Part shown: piece after piece, positions 1 to 7,678 of the stretch
How the letters are laid out: every line of letters starts with the position of its first letter
Position numbering within the stretch: the stretch's first letter is position 1
DNA from: Aquincola tertiaricarbonis
GTDB lineage: Bacteria > Pseudomonadota > Gammaproteobacteria > Burkholderiales > Burkholderiaceae_C
Direction: 5' to 3'
Assembly (NCBI RefSeq): GCF_000969605.1
Contig: NZ_JZUE01000009.1
Coordinates: 1-64,000, forward strand
DNA: 64,000 bases
Made by a program: the position numbers and the translations under genes
Notes under the pieces: generated by a model
What the model saw: the letters and a program-made list of their open reading frames with translations, nothing else
The model's database searches: none
Told to the model about the DNA's origin: nothing

Positions 1-40
1 CCTGTTCAATGCGGTGCCGGAGTTGGTGAAGAGCCTGTGA
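1..40 (+). CDS. C-terminal tail of an unidentified protein (5' truncated)
   Basis: An open frame entering from the left edge ends in TGA at 38-40 and encodes a tail finishing FNAVPELVKSL. It is followed by a hairpin and meets aroG tail to tail. Twelve residues are too few to name a family. The frame is inferred from its clean end just before the hairpin. Confidence 0.35.
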   Translation, partial: LFNAVPELVKSL

Positions 41-47
41 TCGCGTG

Positions 48-72
48 CCCGGGCGGCCCAGGGTCGCCCGGG
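48..72. terminator. Bidirectional hairpin between convergent genes
   Basis: An 8-bp perfect inverted repeat (CCCGGGCG at 48-55, CGCCCGGG at 65-72, 9-nt loop) fills the gap between the gene ending at 40 and the aroG stop at 82. There is no U tract on either side, so it may be a weak terminator or an mRNA 3'-end stabiliser. Confidence 0.45.
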
Positions 73-81
73 TAGCTCGGG

Positions 82-1200
82 TCAGCCTCTTCGCGCCTTC
101 ACCGCCCCACTCAACACCTCCAGGCACTCCAGCGAATCGTCCCAGCCCAGGCAGGCGTCGGTGATGCTCTTGCCGTACTCCAGCGCGGCGGGATCGTCCT
201 TGCCGGCGTTGAACTTCTGAGCGCCGGCCTTCAGGTGGCTTTCCACCATCACGCCGAAGATGCAGCGGCTGCCGTCGCGCAGCTGCTGTGCCACGTCGCG
301 GGCCACGTCCAGTTGGCGCTCGTGCTGCTTGCTGCTGTTGGCATGGCTGCAATCCACCATCAGCGCGCAGTCCAGGCCCGCGGCTTCCAATTGCTGGCAC
401 GCGGCGGCCACGTGCGTGGCATCGTAGTTGGGCGCCGTGCCGCCGCGCAGGATCACGTGGCAGTCGGCATTGCCCGACGTCTCCACGATGGCCACCTGGC
501 CGTTCTTGTGCACCGACAGGAAGTGGTGCGGCCGTGAGGCCGACTGGATCGCGTCCATTGCGATCTTGATGTTGCCGTCGGTGCCGTTCTTGAAGCCGAT
601 CGGCGCCGACAAGCCCGAGGCCAGCTCGCGGTGCACCTGGCTTTCGGTGGTGCGCGCGCCGATGGCGCCCCAGGCGATCAGGTCGCCGATGTACTGCGGC
701 GAGATCACGTCCAGGAACTCGCTGCCTGCCGGGATGCCCAGCCGGTTGATGTCCAGCAGCAGCTGCCGCGCCATGCGCAGGCCTTCGTCGATGCGGAAGG
801 TCTCGTCCAGGTAAGGGTCGTTGATCAGGCCCTTCCAGCCGACCGTGGTGCGCGGCTTCTCGAAGTACACGCGCATCACGATCTCCAGCGTGTCGGCGTA
901 CTTGTCGCGCTGCGCCTTGAGCTTCCTCGCGTAGTCGATCGCGGCCTCGGGGTCGTGGATGGAGCACGGGCCCATGATCACCAGCAGCCGGTCGTCCTGC
1001 TTGTGCAGGATGCGGCGGATGGCCTGCCGCGTGTCCACCACCAGCTTCTCCATCGCCGTGCCGCGGATGGGGAAGAAGCGGATCAGGTGTTCAGGCGGAG
1101 GCAGCGGCACGATGTCCTTGATGCGTTCGTCGTCGGTACGGCTGGTGCGGTCGGGCGGCGCTTGCCAGCCTTCGCTGGCGGGGGAGCTGGTGGTGGTCAT
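82..1200 (-). CDS. aroG: 3-deoxy-7-phosphoheptulonate synthase, class I (AroG type)
   Basis: Condenses phosphoenolpyruvate and erythrose-4-phosphate in the first step of the shikimate pathway (cytosol). The 372-residue product follows the enterobacterial AroG/AroF pattern: DDERIKDI near residue 23, metal-ligand Cys79 in MGPCSIHD, KPRTTVGWKG from residue 115, then GARTTESQVHRELASG, HANSSKQ and a C-terminal SITDACLGW. I chose the ATG at 1200; the frame stays open further upstream, but that stretch would run through the attenuator hairpin. A Phe-rich leader peptide and terminator lie just upstream, so aromatic amino-acid supply probably controls expression by attenuation. Which aromatic acid inhibits the enzyme cannot be read here. 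Confidence 0.95.
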   Translation of the reverse strand: MTTTSSPASEGWQAPPDRTSRTDDERIKDIVPLPPPEHLIRFFPIRGTAMEKLVVDTRQAIRRILHKQDDRLLVIMGPCSIHDPEAAIDYARKLKAQRDKYADTLEIVMRVYFEKPRTTVGWKGLINDPYLDETFRIDEGLRMARQLLLDINRLGIPAGSEFLDVISPQYIGDLIAWGAIGARTTESQVHRELASGLSAPIGFKNGTDGNIKIAMDAIQSASRPHHFLSVHKNGQVAIVETSGNADCHVILRGGTAPNYDATHVAAACQQLEAAGLDCALMVDCSHANSSKQHERQLDVARDVAQQLRDGSRCIFGVMVESHLKAGAQKFNAGKDDPAALEYGKSITDACLGWDDSLECLEVLSGAVKARRG

Positions 1201-1235
1201 GGCGGTGTGGCTCGGTGGTGGGGGCTGCAGGGGCG

Positions 1236-1267
1236 AAAAAAAACCGCCGGGGGGTGCCCGGCGGTTT
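1236..1267 (-). terminator. Intrinsic terminator of the aroG attenuator
   Basis: On the minus strand an 11-bp GC-rich stem (arms 1257-1267 and 1241-1251, 5-nt loop) is followed by a run of eight U (1236-1243). It ends about 36 nt before the aroG ATG and after the leader peptide stop. Its 5' arm (AACCGC, 1261-1266) can alternatively pair with GCGGTT inside the leader (1314-1319). That segment can also pair with ACCGC at 1323-1327. This is the 1:2 / 2:3 / 3:4 logic of a classical attenuator. Confidence 0.8.
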
Positions 1268-1295
1268 GTGGATTCGGTTTGCTCGTTCTTTTCAG

Positions 1296-1370
1296 CTACG
1301 CGCTTGCCTCTCCAACCGCTGGGCGGTGCGAGAACCAAAAGTAGCCAAAAAAGAACGTGGCGAATTTCAT
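1296..1370 (-). CDS. Phe/Tyr/Trp-rich leader peptide of aroG (24 aa)
   Basis: A 25-codon frame starts ATG AAA TTC and ends TAG. Six of its first 13 residues are Phe, with a Tyr and a Trp among them (core FFFGYFWF at residues 6-13). It lies between a promoter-like sequence and the attenuator terminator of aroG. A ribosome stalled on the Phe codons would cover segment 1 of the leader RNA and favour the antiterminator. No Shine-Dalgarno is visible, and the -10 box lies only 9 nt upstream, so translation would be leaderless or nearly so. Translation itself is inferred. Confidence 0.65.
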   Translation of the reverse strand: MKFATFFFGYFWFSHRPAVGEASA

Positions 1371-1379
1371 AGGTGGCGC

Positions 1380-1409
1380 AATGTAGCCGTGCGCTGCGGG
1401 CCGCGTCAA
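1380..1409 (-). promoter_or_regulatory. Sigma70-type promoter of the aroG leader
   Basis: TTGACG (1404-1409, minus strand, overlapping the tldD stop codon) and TACATT (1380-1385) are separated by 18 nt. The -10 ends 9 nt before the leader ATG, so the predicted transcript starts about 3 nt before the leader peptide. This lets aroG be transcribed independently of tldD. Confidence 0.5.
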
Positions 1410-2881
1410 GCCGTGCCGCCGACGGTCAGGCCGTCGATGCGCAGCGTGGGCTGGCCCACGCCGACCGGCACGCTCTGGCCTTCCTTGCCGCAGGTGCCCA
1501 CGCCGGAATCGAGCTGCATGTCGTTGCCGATCATGCTTACGCGGGTCAGTGCGTCCGGGCCGTTGCCGATCAGCGTGGCGCCCTTGACGGGGTACTGGAT
1601 CTTGCCGTTTTCCACCCAGAAGGCCTCGCTGGCCGAGAACACGAACTTGCCGCTGGTGATGTCGACCTGGCCGCCGCCGAAGTTGGTGGCGTACAGCCCC
1701 CGCTTCATGCTCGCGACGATCTCTTCCTTGGTCTTGTCGCCGCCCAGCATGTATGTGTTGGTCATGCGCGGCATCGGCACGTGCGCGTAGCTCTCGCGCC
1801 GGCCGTTGCCGGTGGGCTGCACGCCCATCAGACGCGCGTTCATCGAATCCTGGATGTAGCCGCGCAGGATGCCGTCCTCGATCAGCACGGTGCGCTGCGA
1901 GGCGTTGCCCTCGTCGTCCACGTTCAGGCTGCCGCGGCGGTCGGGCAGGGTGCCGTCGTCCAGCACCGTCACGCCCTTGGCGGCCACGCGCTTGCCGATG
2001 CGGCCGCTGAAGGCGCTGCTGCCCTTGCGGTTGAAGTCGCCTTCCAGCCCGTGGCCGATGGCCTCGTGCAGCAGGATGCCTGGCCAGCCGGGGCCCAGCA
2101 CCACGGTCATCTCGCCGGCCGGCGCAGGCCGCGATTCCAGGTTCACCAGCGCGGCGTTGACCGCCTGGTCGACGTACTGCTCGATCTGCTCGTCCTGGAA
2201 ATAACCCAGGCCGAAGCGGCCGCCGCCGCCGCCCGAGCCGACCTCGCGGCGCACCACGCCGCCCACGGTCTGCTCGGCGATCACGGTGACCGACAGCCGC
2301 ACCAGCGGCCGCACGTCGGCAGCGCGGGTGCCGTCGGCACGGGCCACCATCACCACGTCGTACTCGGCGGCCAGGCCGGCCATCACCTGCACGATGCGCG
2401 GGTCCTTGCTGCGGGCGAGCTTCTCGGTCTTCTCGAGCAGCGCCACCTTCTGCGCGCTGTCCAGCGTGCCGATGGGGTCGGTGGGGCCGTACAGCGTGCG
2501 GCTGCCCACCACCTTGCCCTTGCCGGGCACCTTCACCCGCACGCTCTGGCCGGCCGCGGCGATGGTGCGCACGGTGCGCGCCGCATCCAGCAGCGAGGCT
2601 TCGGAGATGTCGTCGGAGTAGGCGAAGGCCGTCTTCTCGCCCGCCACCGCCCGCACGCCCACGCCCTGGTCGATGCTGAAGCTGCCGCTCTTGACGATGC
2701 CTTCCTCCAGGCTCCAGCCCTCGTGGCGGGTGGTCTGGAAGTAGAGGTCGGCGTCGTCGATGCGGTGCGCGCTGATCGTGCGCAGGGCCTTGGTCAGCGC
2801 CGCATCGGTGAGCCCGAAGGGTTCGAGCAACAGGCCTTGCGCTTGCGCGAGGCGTTCGAGGGTGGGTTCGCGCGAAATCAT
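1406..2881 (-). CDS. tldD: Metalloprotease TldD
   Basis: Subunit of the TldD/TldE zinc protease, known in E. coli for processing microcin B17 and degrading CcdA. The 491-residue product is close to the family's usual length of about 480. It carries HEAIGH at 272-277 (the HExxxH zinc motif), a Gly-rich GSGGGGGRFG stretch before it and a C-terminal GxCGKxGQ-like segment (GVGTCGKEGQ). I chose ATG 2881 over a start 12 codons upstream because a TATACT box lies exactly 7 nt before 2881 and the family begins near EPTLERLAQ. No tldE partner is in the window. aroG follows on the same strand. Confidence 0.93.
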   Translation of the reverse strand: MISREPTLERLAQAQGLLLEPFGLTDAALTKALRTISAHRIDDADLYFQTTRHEGWSLEEGIVKSGSFSIDQGVGVRAVAGEKTAFAYSDDISEASLLDAARTVRTIAAAGQSVRVKVPGKGKVVGSRTLYGPTDPIGTLDSAQKVALLEKTEKLARSKDPRIVQVMAGLAAEYDVVMVARADGTRAADVRPLVRLSVTVIAEQTVGGVVRREVGSGGGGGRFGLGYFQDEQIEQYVDQAVNAALVNLESRPAPAGEMTVVLGPGWPGILLHEAIGHGLEGDFNRKGSSAFSGRIGKRVAAKGVTVLDDGTLPDRRGSLNVDDEGNASQRTVLIEDGILRGYIQDSMNARLMGVQPTGNGRRESYAHVPMPRMTNTYMLGGDKTKEEIVASMKRGLYATNFGGGQVDITSGKFVFSASEAFWVENGKIQYPVKGATLIGNGPDALTRVSMIGNDMQLDSGVGTCGKEGQSVPVGVGQPTLRIDGLTVGGTA

Positions 2882-2888
2882 GCGAACC

Positions 2889-2894
2889 AGTATA
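2889..2894 (-). promoter_or_regulatory. -10 box 7 nt before the tldD start
   Basis: TATACT on the minus strand matches the -10 consensus at 5 of 6 positions and is followed by GGTTCGC and the tldD ATG. A start site 7 nt downstream would fall on the start codon, giving a leaderless mRNA. No good -35 is visible. Confidence 0.45.
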
Positions 2895-2942
2895 GGGAGA
2901 GGCCCCGCCTGCGACACGCGCAGGGGGACTGGCGGCGCGCTC

Positions 2943-3854
2943 TCAGCCGCGCAGCGCCAGCGCCCGCTGGTACAGCGCGTTGCGCGGCGCGCCGCTCACG
3001 GCCGCGGCCAGCGACACCGCCTGCTTCAGCGGCAGCTCGGCCAGCAGCAGGCCCAGCACGCGCTCGGCCTCGGGCGGCAGCGCTGCATCGTCTTCCGCGC
3101 CAGAGGCGGCCGGCGGCGCATGCACCACCAGCACGAACTCGCCGCGCTGGCGGTTGGCATCGGCGGCCAGCCAGCCGGGCAGCTCGGCCGCGGGCATCGT
3201 GGCCACGGTCTCGAACTGCTTGGTCAGCTCGCGGCCCAGCGTCACGCGGCGTGCGGGCGCGGCCTCGGCCAGCTCGCGCAACAGGGCTTCAATGCGGTGC
3301 GGTGCCTCGAACAGCACCTGCGACAGCGGCTGCGCCAGCAGCGCCTGCAGCGCGGTGCGGCGCTCGCCGGCCTTGGTCGGCAGGAAGCCGGCGAAGGCGA
3401 AGCCGCGGCTGTCGGCATCGCCCGCCACGCTCAGCGCAGCCAGCGCGCTGCTGGCGCCGGGCAGCGGCATGGTGCGCAGGCCGGCAGCCTGCACCGCGGC
3501 CACCAGGCGCGCACCGGGGTCGGACACCGCGGGCGTGCCGGCATCGCTGATGTAGGCGATGCGCTCGCCGCGCGACAGCCGGTCGACGATGGCGGCGGCG
3601 CCTTCGAATTCGTTGTGCTCATGCAGCGCCACCAGCGGCTTGTGCAGCCCCAGGTGGCGCAGCAGGCCGGCGCTGACGCGGGTGTCCTCGCAGGCCACCG
3701 CATCCACCAGCGCCAGCACATGCACCGCCCGCAGCGTGATGTCGGCCAGGTTGCCGATGGGCGTGGCCACCACGTACAGCGTGCCGGGCGGATACTGCTG
3801 CGCACCGGCCGCCTCGGCGGCGGCCTGCACGACGACGGTCAGGGCACTGGACAT
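2943..3854 (-). CDS. rsmI: 16S rRNA (cytidine1402-2'-O)-methyltransferase RsmI
   Basis: SAM-dependent tetrapyrrole-methylase-fold enzyme that 2'-O-methylates C1402 in the ribosomal decoding centre. Diagnostic blocks are LYVVATPIGNLADIT (26-40), CEDTR (55-59), the SDAGTPAVSDPG loop (103-114), FAGFLPTKAGER and FEAPHR. Length is 303 aa, slightly above E. coli RsmI because of about 20 extra N-terminal residues. The ATG at 3852-3854 overlaps by two bases the ATG of divergent yraN. A GTG nine codons in is an alternative start that would separate the two genes. Confidence 0.93.
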   Translation of the reverse strand: MSSALTVVVQAAAEAAGAQQYPPGTLYVVATPIGNLADITLRAVHVLALVDAVACEDTRVSAGLLRHLGLHKPLVALHEHNEFEGAAAIVDRLSRGERIAYISDAGTPAVSDPGARLVAAVQAAGLRTMPLPGASSALAALSVAGDADSRGFAFAGFLPTKAGERRTALQALLAQPLSQVLFEAPHRIEALLRELAEAAPARRVTLGRELTKQFETVATMPAAELPGWLAADANRQRGEFVLVVHAPPAASGAEDDAALPPEAERVLGLLLAELPLKQAVSLAAAVSGAPRNALYQRALALRG

Positions 3855-4269
3855 GTTCAACAAGCGGCGGTTGGGCAGTACGGGCGGTACCGACGGCACG
3901 AAGGCCAGCACGAAGGAAACCGGCGCCGCGGGCGAGGAGCGTGCGCTGGCGCATCTGCGGCGCCACGGACTCACGCTGGTGGAGCGCAATTATCGGGTGG
4001 CCCGCGGGCCCAGCCGCCGCGCCGGCGAGGTGGACCTGATCATGCGCGATGCCGATGGCACCCTCGTCTTCGTCGAAGTGCGGGCCCGCGCCGGGCGCAG
4101 CCACGGCGGCGCGGCCGGCAGCGTCACCGGTCTCAAGCAGCGGCGCGTGATCTACGCGGCCCAGCACTACCTGATGCGCATGAACACGCTGCCGCCCTGC
4201 CGCTTCGACGTGGTGAGCATCGAGGGCGACGAACTGCAATGGCTGGTGGCGGCGTTTGATGCGGGTTGA
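3853..4269 (+). CDS. yraN: YraN family nuclease-like protein (UPF0102)
   Basis: Small endonuclease-like fold protein of unknown function. The 138-residue product has the family core: GEERALAHLRRHG (27-39), RNYR, GEVDLI (58-63) and VFVEVRAR (72-79), the residues that resemble a PD-(D/E)XK nuclease site. The first 22 residues are variable. It lies between rsmI (divergent) and diaA, as in the E. coli yraL-yraM-yraN-diaA-yraP region, but without yraM/lpoA. Its start codon shares the CATG at 3852-3855 with rsmI, so any promoter must lie inside rsmI. Confidence 0.88.
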   Translation: MFNKRRLGSTGGTDGTKASTKETGAAGEERALAHLRRHGLTLVERNYRVARGPSRRAGEVDLIMRDADGTLVFVEVRARAGRSHGGAAGSVTGLKQRRVIYAAQHYLMRMNTLPPCRFDVVSIEGDELQWLVAAFDAG

Positions 4270-4313
4270 CAAAGCAGCAACCGCGCGGGAACCGTCTTGG
4301 TGCATCCCTGTCA

Positions 4314-4319
4314 TATCAT
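4314..4319 (+). promoter_or_regulatory. -10-like box before diaA
   Basis: TATCAT followed by GCGCCGCC and the ATG at 4328, with no Shine-Dalgarno between. The spacing of 8 nt resembles other start-proximal -10 boxes in this window. No -35 at normal distance is convincing. Confidence 0.35.
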
Positions 4320-4327
4320 GCGCCGCC

Positions 4328-4927
4328 ATGCTTGAACAGCGTATCCAGCAGCAGTTCTTCGAGAGTGCCGACCTCCAGGTGCAGGCCGCGGACAGCCTTG
4401 CGCGCCCGCTGGCCGATGCGGTGCATGCGGTGCTTGGCTGCATCACCGCCGGCGGCAAGCTGATGGTGTGCGGCAGCGGCGCCTCCACCGCCGACGCGCA
4501 GCACCTGGCGGCCCAGTTCGTCGGCCGCTTCGAGCGGGAACGGCCGGGCCTGGCGGCACTGGCCCTGGGCACCGATGGCGTGCTTTCCCTGGCCCTGGCC
4601 CGCGAGGCCGGCCTGAACGAAGTGCTGGCCAAGCAGGTGCAGGCCCTGGGCTTGCCAGGAGACGTGTTGCTGGTGCTGGCCCCTGCGGGCGACGACGAAG
4701 GTGTCATCGCCGCGGTGCAGGCTGCGCATGGCAAGGAAATGACGGTCATCGTCTTCACCGGCCGCCAGGCCCCCGGGCTGGCGGCGGAGCTGATCGAGAC
4801 CGATGTACATGTGGCCGTGCCGCACGACCGTGCGGCGCGAATCCGGGAAGTTCACGTGCTGGCGCTGCACTGCCTGTGCGATGCGGTGGACGTGCAACTG
4901 ATGGGCGAACAGGAACCTCTTCCATGA
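4328..4927 (+). CDS. diaA: SIS-domain protein, DiaA/GmhA family
   Basis: A single sugar-isomerase (SIS) domain of 199 aa. Visible motifs are MVCGSGASTADAQHLAAQFVGRF (from about residue 46), LALGTDG and the C-terminal RIREVHVLALHCLCD helix. By sequence alone it could be phosphoheptose isomerase GmhA (heptose synthesis for LPS) or DiaA, the DnaA-binding regulator of replication initiation. Its position between yraN and a dolP homologue is the E. coli diaA position, so I favour DiaA. Start is ATG 4328. The stop overlaps the next gene in ATGA. Confidence 0.8.
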   Translation: MLEQRIQQQFFESADLQVQAADSLARPLADAVHAVLGCITAGGKLMVCGSGASTADAQHLAAQFVGRFERERPGLAALALGTDGVLSLALAREAGLNEVLAKQVQALGLPGDVLLVLAPAGDDEGVIAAVQAAHGKEMTVIVFTGRQAPGLAAELIETDVHVAVPHDRAARIREVHVLALHCLCDAVDVQLMGEQEPLP

Positions 4928-5565
4928 AGTCAACGAATCACCGCTTCGGCCGCCCGGCCGTCCTGCTGCTGTCGGCGCTGGGCGCCAGCTTGCTGCTCAG
5001 CGCCTGCGCACCGCTGCTGATCGGCGGCGCGGCCGTGGGCAGCGCGCTGGTGGTCACCGACCGCCGCTCCACCGGCACCCAGCTGGACGACCAGAGCATC
5101 GAGCTCAAGGCCGTCAACCGCATCTCGCCGATCGCCGGCGACCGCGGCCACGTGAGCGCCACCAGCTACAACAAGGTGGTGCTGCTGACCGGCGAGGTGC
5201 CGGACGAAGCCATGCGAAGCCGCGTGGAACAGCAGGTGCGCGGCATCGAGGGCGTGCGCTCGGTGGTCAACGAGCTGGCCATCATGGGCCCCAGCTCGCT
5301 GACCGCCCGCTCCAACGATTCGCTGCTGACCAGCCAGGTGAAGGCCACGCTGGTGGACGCCAAGGACGTGCAGGCCAGCGCCATCAAGGTGACGACCGAA
5401 CGCGGCACCGTCTACCTGATGGGCCGCGTCACCGAACGCGAAGCCGCCCGTGCCAGCGACCTGGCCCGCAGCGTCGGCGGCGTGCAGAAGGTGGTGCGCG
5501 TGTTCGAGGTGATCTCGGAAGCCGAGCTGGCCAACACCAGGCCGGCGCCCGTCGTCGAGAAGTGA
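4924..5565 (+). CDS. dolP: BON-domain outer-membrane lipoprotein (DolP/YraP family)
   Basis: A 213-residue lipoprotein. Residues 1-27 form a signal peptide ending in LLSAC, with lipidated Cys28. Two BON domains follow at about 55-122 and 131-198, each with the GxVxLxGxV pattern (VVLLTGEV, VYLMGRV). DolP homologues bind anionic phospholipid at the outer membrane and support envelope integrity and outer-membrane protein assembly. The start overlaps the diaA stop by four bases, so translation is probably coupled. Pro-rich tail of about 10 residues. Confidence 0.9.
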   Translation: MKSTNHRFGRPAVLLLSALGASLLLSACAPLLIGGAAVGSALVVTDRRSTGTQLDDQSIELKAVNRISPIAGDRGHVSATSYNKVVLLTGEVPDEAMRSRVEQQVRGIEGVRSVVNELAIMGPSSLTARSNDSLLTSQVKATLVDAKDVQASAIKVTTERGTVYLMGRVTEREAARASDLARSVGGVQKVVRVFEVISEAELANTRPAPVVEK

Positions 5566-5605
5566 GCCACCGGGCCGGCGCCGCCACGCCGGCCGGGGCA
5601 CCGCA

Positions 5606-6454
5606 TCACAGCATGCGGTCGATCAGCTTGACGGCCACGCCGGTGCCCGGCACGACGGCGTTGGCCACCTCGGAGCTCACCTCGATCAGCATCTCGCGGG
5701 TCATCACCCGCTGCAGCTTGTCCTTGAACCACTGGCCGTTGGCGATGCCGTCGCCGGTCAGGCCGTCGATCTCGATCACGCCGGTCCGGCCGTTGGCGGT
5801 CCACACGTACTCGAAGGCGAACACCGGGCGCCAGTAGAGGTACAGCTTGTCGATCAGCAGTTCGTCGTGCGCGATCTCGTGCGCGGCGATGGCCTCGCCG
5901 GTCAGGCGCGAGGTGGCGATCTGGATCACCGAGGCGATGGACACCAGGGATTCCACCGCGTTGTCCGCAGCCATCGCCTCCACGTCCTGCGCCTTGTAGT
6001 TGCGCACGTAGGCCTCCAGCGTGCTGGCGCGGATCTCGCGCTTCAGGCCGTCCAGGTGCGTGGAGAAGTCGATCTTGCGGTGGCAGGTTTCCACCGCCGG
6101 CACCACGATCTGCCGCTTGCTGCCGCGTGCGGCCACCTCGGTGGCGAAGCTGCCGATCTGCACCCGCTGCGCATGCGCGTTGTCGATGCCGACGGTGTAT
6201 TCGACCTGGCAGGTGTAGTCCACCGAGCGGCGGGCGCTCACCAGCCAGAAGGGTTCGAAGCGCAGCTCCGACTTCGACAGCGACACCGTCTCGGGCTTCG
6301 GCCCGCCGGCGATCAGCGACTGCACCCGCGCCACGGTGCCGAAGGCGCCGAGCTTGCGCTTCTCGGCCTGCTCGCGCGCCGCGCGCTCGGAATACACCTC
6401 GTCGAAGACGAAAATCCGCCGTGCGGCTTCGTCGAACTTGATCTCGATGGACAC
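5606..6454 (-). CDS. Conserved protein of unknown function, 282 aa
   Basis: I do not recognise the family. The product is soluble, with no signal peptide or membrane span. The middle holds two possible HxxxxH/HxxxH-like stretches (CHRKIDFSTH, AHEIAHDE) with no clear metal-site pattern. The C-terminal third has an aromatic segment LYLYWRPVFAFEYVW, then GVIEIDGLTGDG. Codon use matches the neighbours. A GAGGTG Shine-Dalgarno precedes ATG 6454 and a TAAACT box lies about 45 nt upstream, so it probably forms its own transcript. It converges with dolP. Confidence 0.75.
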   Translation of the reverse strand: MSIEIKFDEAARRIFVFDEVYSERAAREQAEKRKLGAFGTVARVQSLIAGGPKPETVSLSKSELRFEPFWLVSARRSVDYTCQVEYTVGIDNAHAQRVQIGSFATEVAARGSKRQIVVPAVETCHRKIDFSTHLDGLKREIRASTLEAYVRNYKAQDVEAMAADNAVESLVSIASVIQIATSRLTGEAIAAHEIAHDELLIDKLYLYWRPVFAFEYVWTANGRTGVIEIDGLTGDGIANGQWFKDKLQRVMTREMLIEVSSEVANAVVPGTGVAVKLIDRML

Positions 6455-6508
6455 CTCGCGCCTCCGCTCGCCGGTTCTGTTACAGGCGAGTTTAGGGTCG
6501 CTCGGGCC

Positions 6509-7645
6509 TCAGATGATGGTCAGGTGCTCGGTGCCCGAAGCCAGGTCGGCGCCGCGCAGGCGCTTGCTGTTGAGCTTGATCTGCAGGCGCAGGTCGTTCA
6601 CCGAATCGGCGTTGCGCAGGGCGTCTTCGTAAGTGACGGCTTGGGCCTCGAACAGGTCGAACAGCGCCTGGTCGAAGGTCTGCATGCCCAGCTCGCGGCT
6701 GCGCTTCATCAGCTCCTTCAGCTCGCCCACCTCGCCCTTGAAGATCATGTCGGACACCAGCGGCGTGTTCAGCAGCACTTCCACCGCCGCCACGCGGCCC
6801 TTGCCTTCCTGGCGGGGCAGCAGGCGTTGCGAGACCAGTGCCTTCAGGTTGAGCGACAGGTCCATCAGCAGCTGCTGGCGGCGCTCCTCCGGGAAGAAGT
6901 TGATCACCCGGTCCAGCGCCTGGTTGGCGCTGTTGGCATGCAGCGTGGCCATGCACAGGTGGCCCGTCTCGGCGAAGGCCACCGCATGTTCCATCGTCTC
7001 GCGGTCGCGGATCTCGCCCATCAGGATCACGTCGGGCGCCTGGCGCAGCGTGTTCTTCAGCGCGATCTCCCAGCCGTCGGTGTCCAGGCCCACCTCGCGC
7101 TGAGTGACGATGCAGTTCTTGTGCGGGTGCACGAACTCCACCGGGTCTTCGATGGTGATGATGTGTCCCTGCGAGTTCTCGTTGCGGTAGTCCACCATCG
7201 CGGCCAGCGAGGTGCTCTTGCCCGAGCCGGTGGCGCCCACGAAGATCACCAGCCCGCGCTTGGTCATCGCCACCTCCTTCATCACCGGCGGCAGGTTCAG
7301 GCCGTCGATGGTGGGCAGCGCGGCGGGGATGGTGCGCAGCACCAGGCCCACGAAGCCCTGCTGCACGAAGGCATTGCAGCGGAAACGCCCCACGCCCTGC
7401 GGCGAGATGGCGAAGTTGCATTCCTTGGTGCGCTCGAACTCGGCCGACTGCTTGTCGTTCATCAGCGCCCGGGCCAGCGCCAGCGTGTGCTGTCCGGTCA
7501 GCGGCTGGGGCGACACCTTGGTGATCTTGCCGTCCACCTTGATGGCGGGCGGAAAGTCGGCGGTGAGGAACAGGTCGGACCCGCCGCGGGCGATCATCAG
7601 CCGCAACAGGTCGCTGACGAACTTCGAGGCCTGTTCTCTTTCCAT
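6509..7645 (-). CDS. pilU: Type IV pilus twitching ATPase PilU
   Basis: PilT-paralogous hexameric ATPase at the inner-membrane base of the type IV pilus, supporting retraction together with PilT. Length 378 aa. Walker A GATGSGKST at 137-145, Walker B-like ILMGEIRD near 205, then the His box HLCMATLHAN. The C-terminal tail beyond the core (LQIKLNSKRLRG) is typical of PilU, and the AIRNLIRE retraction motif of PilT is absent. It is third in a minus-strand run pilT, cNMP-binding gene, pilU. Confidence 0.94.
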   Translation of the reverse strand: MEREQASKFVSDLLRLMIARGGSDLFLTADFPPAIKVDGKITKVSPQPLTGQHTLALARALMNDKQSAEFERTKECNFAISPQGVGRFRCNAFVQQGFVGLVLRTIPAALPTIDGLNLPPVMKEVAMTKRGLVIFVGATGSGKSTSLAAMVDYRNENSQGHIITIEDPVEFVHPHKNCIVTQREVGLDTDGWEIALKNTLRQAPDVILMGEIRDRETMEHAVAFAETGHLCMATLHANSANQALDRVINFFPEERRQQLLMDLSLNLKALVSQRLLPRQEGKGRVAAVEVLLNTPLVSDMIFKGEVGELKELMKRSRELGMQTFDQALFDLFEAQAVTYEDALRNADSVNDLRLQIKLNSKRLRGADLASGTEHLTII

Positions 7646-7678
7646 GATGTGTGATTCCTCGTACTGCGTTCAGTGATC

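Noticed and set aside
1201-1338. N-terminal extension of AroG to 1338
   Set aside because: The extension reads through the attenuator hairpin, has no family similarity and gives a low-complexity Pro/Arg segment.
1373-3550. Long plus-strand frame (725 codons) opposite tldD and rsmI
   Set aside because: His/Arg/Ala-rich translation with no domain, a GC-bias shadow of the real minus-strand genes.
4266-4319. TTGACA at 4266 as the -35 of diaA
   Set aside because: It is 42 nt from the TATCAT box, too far for a single promoter.
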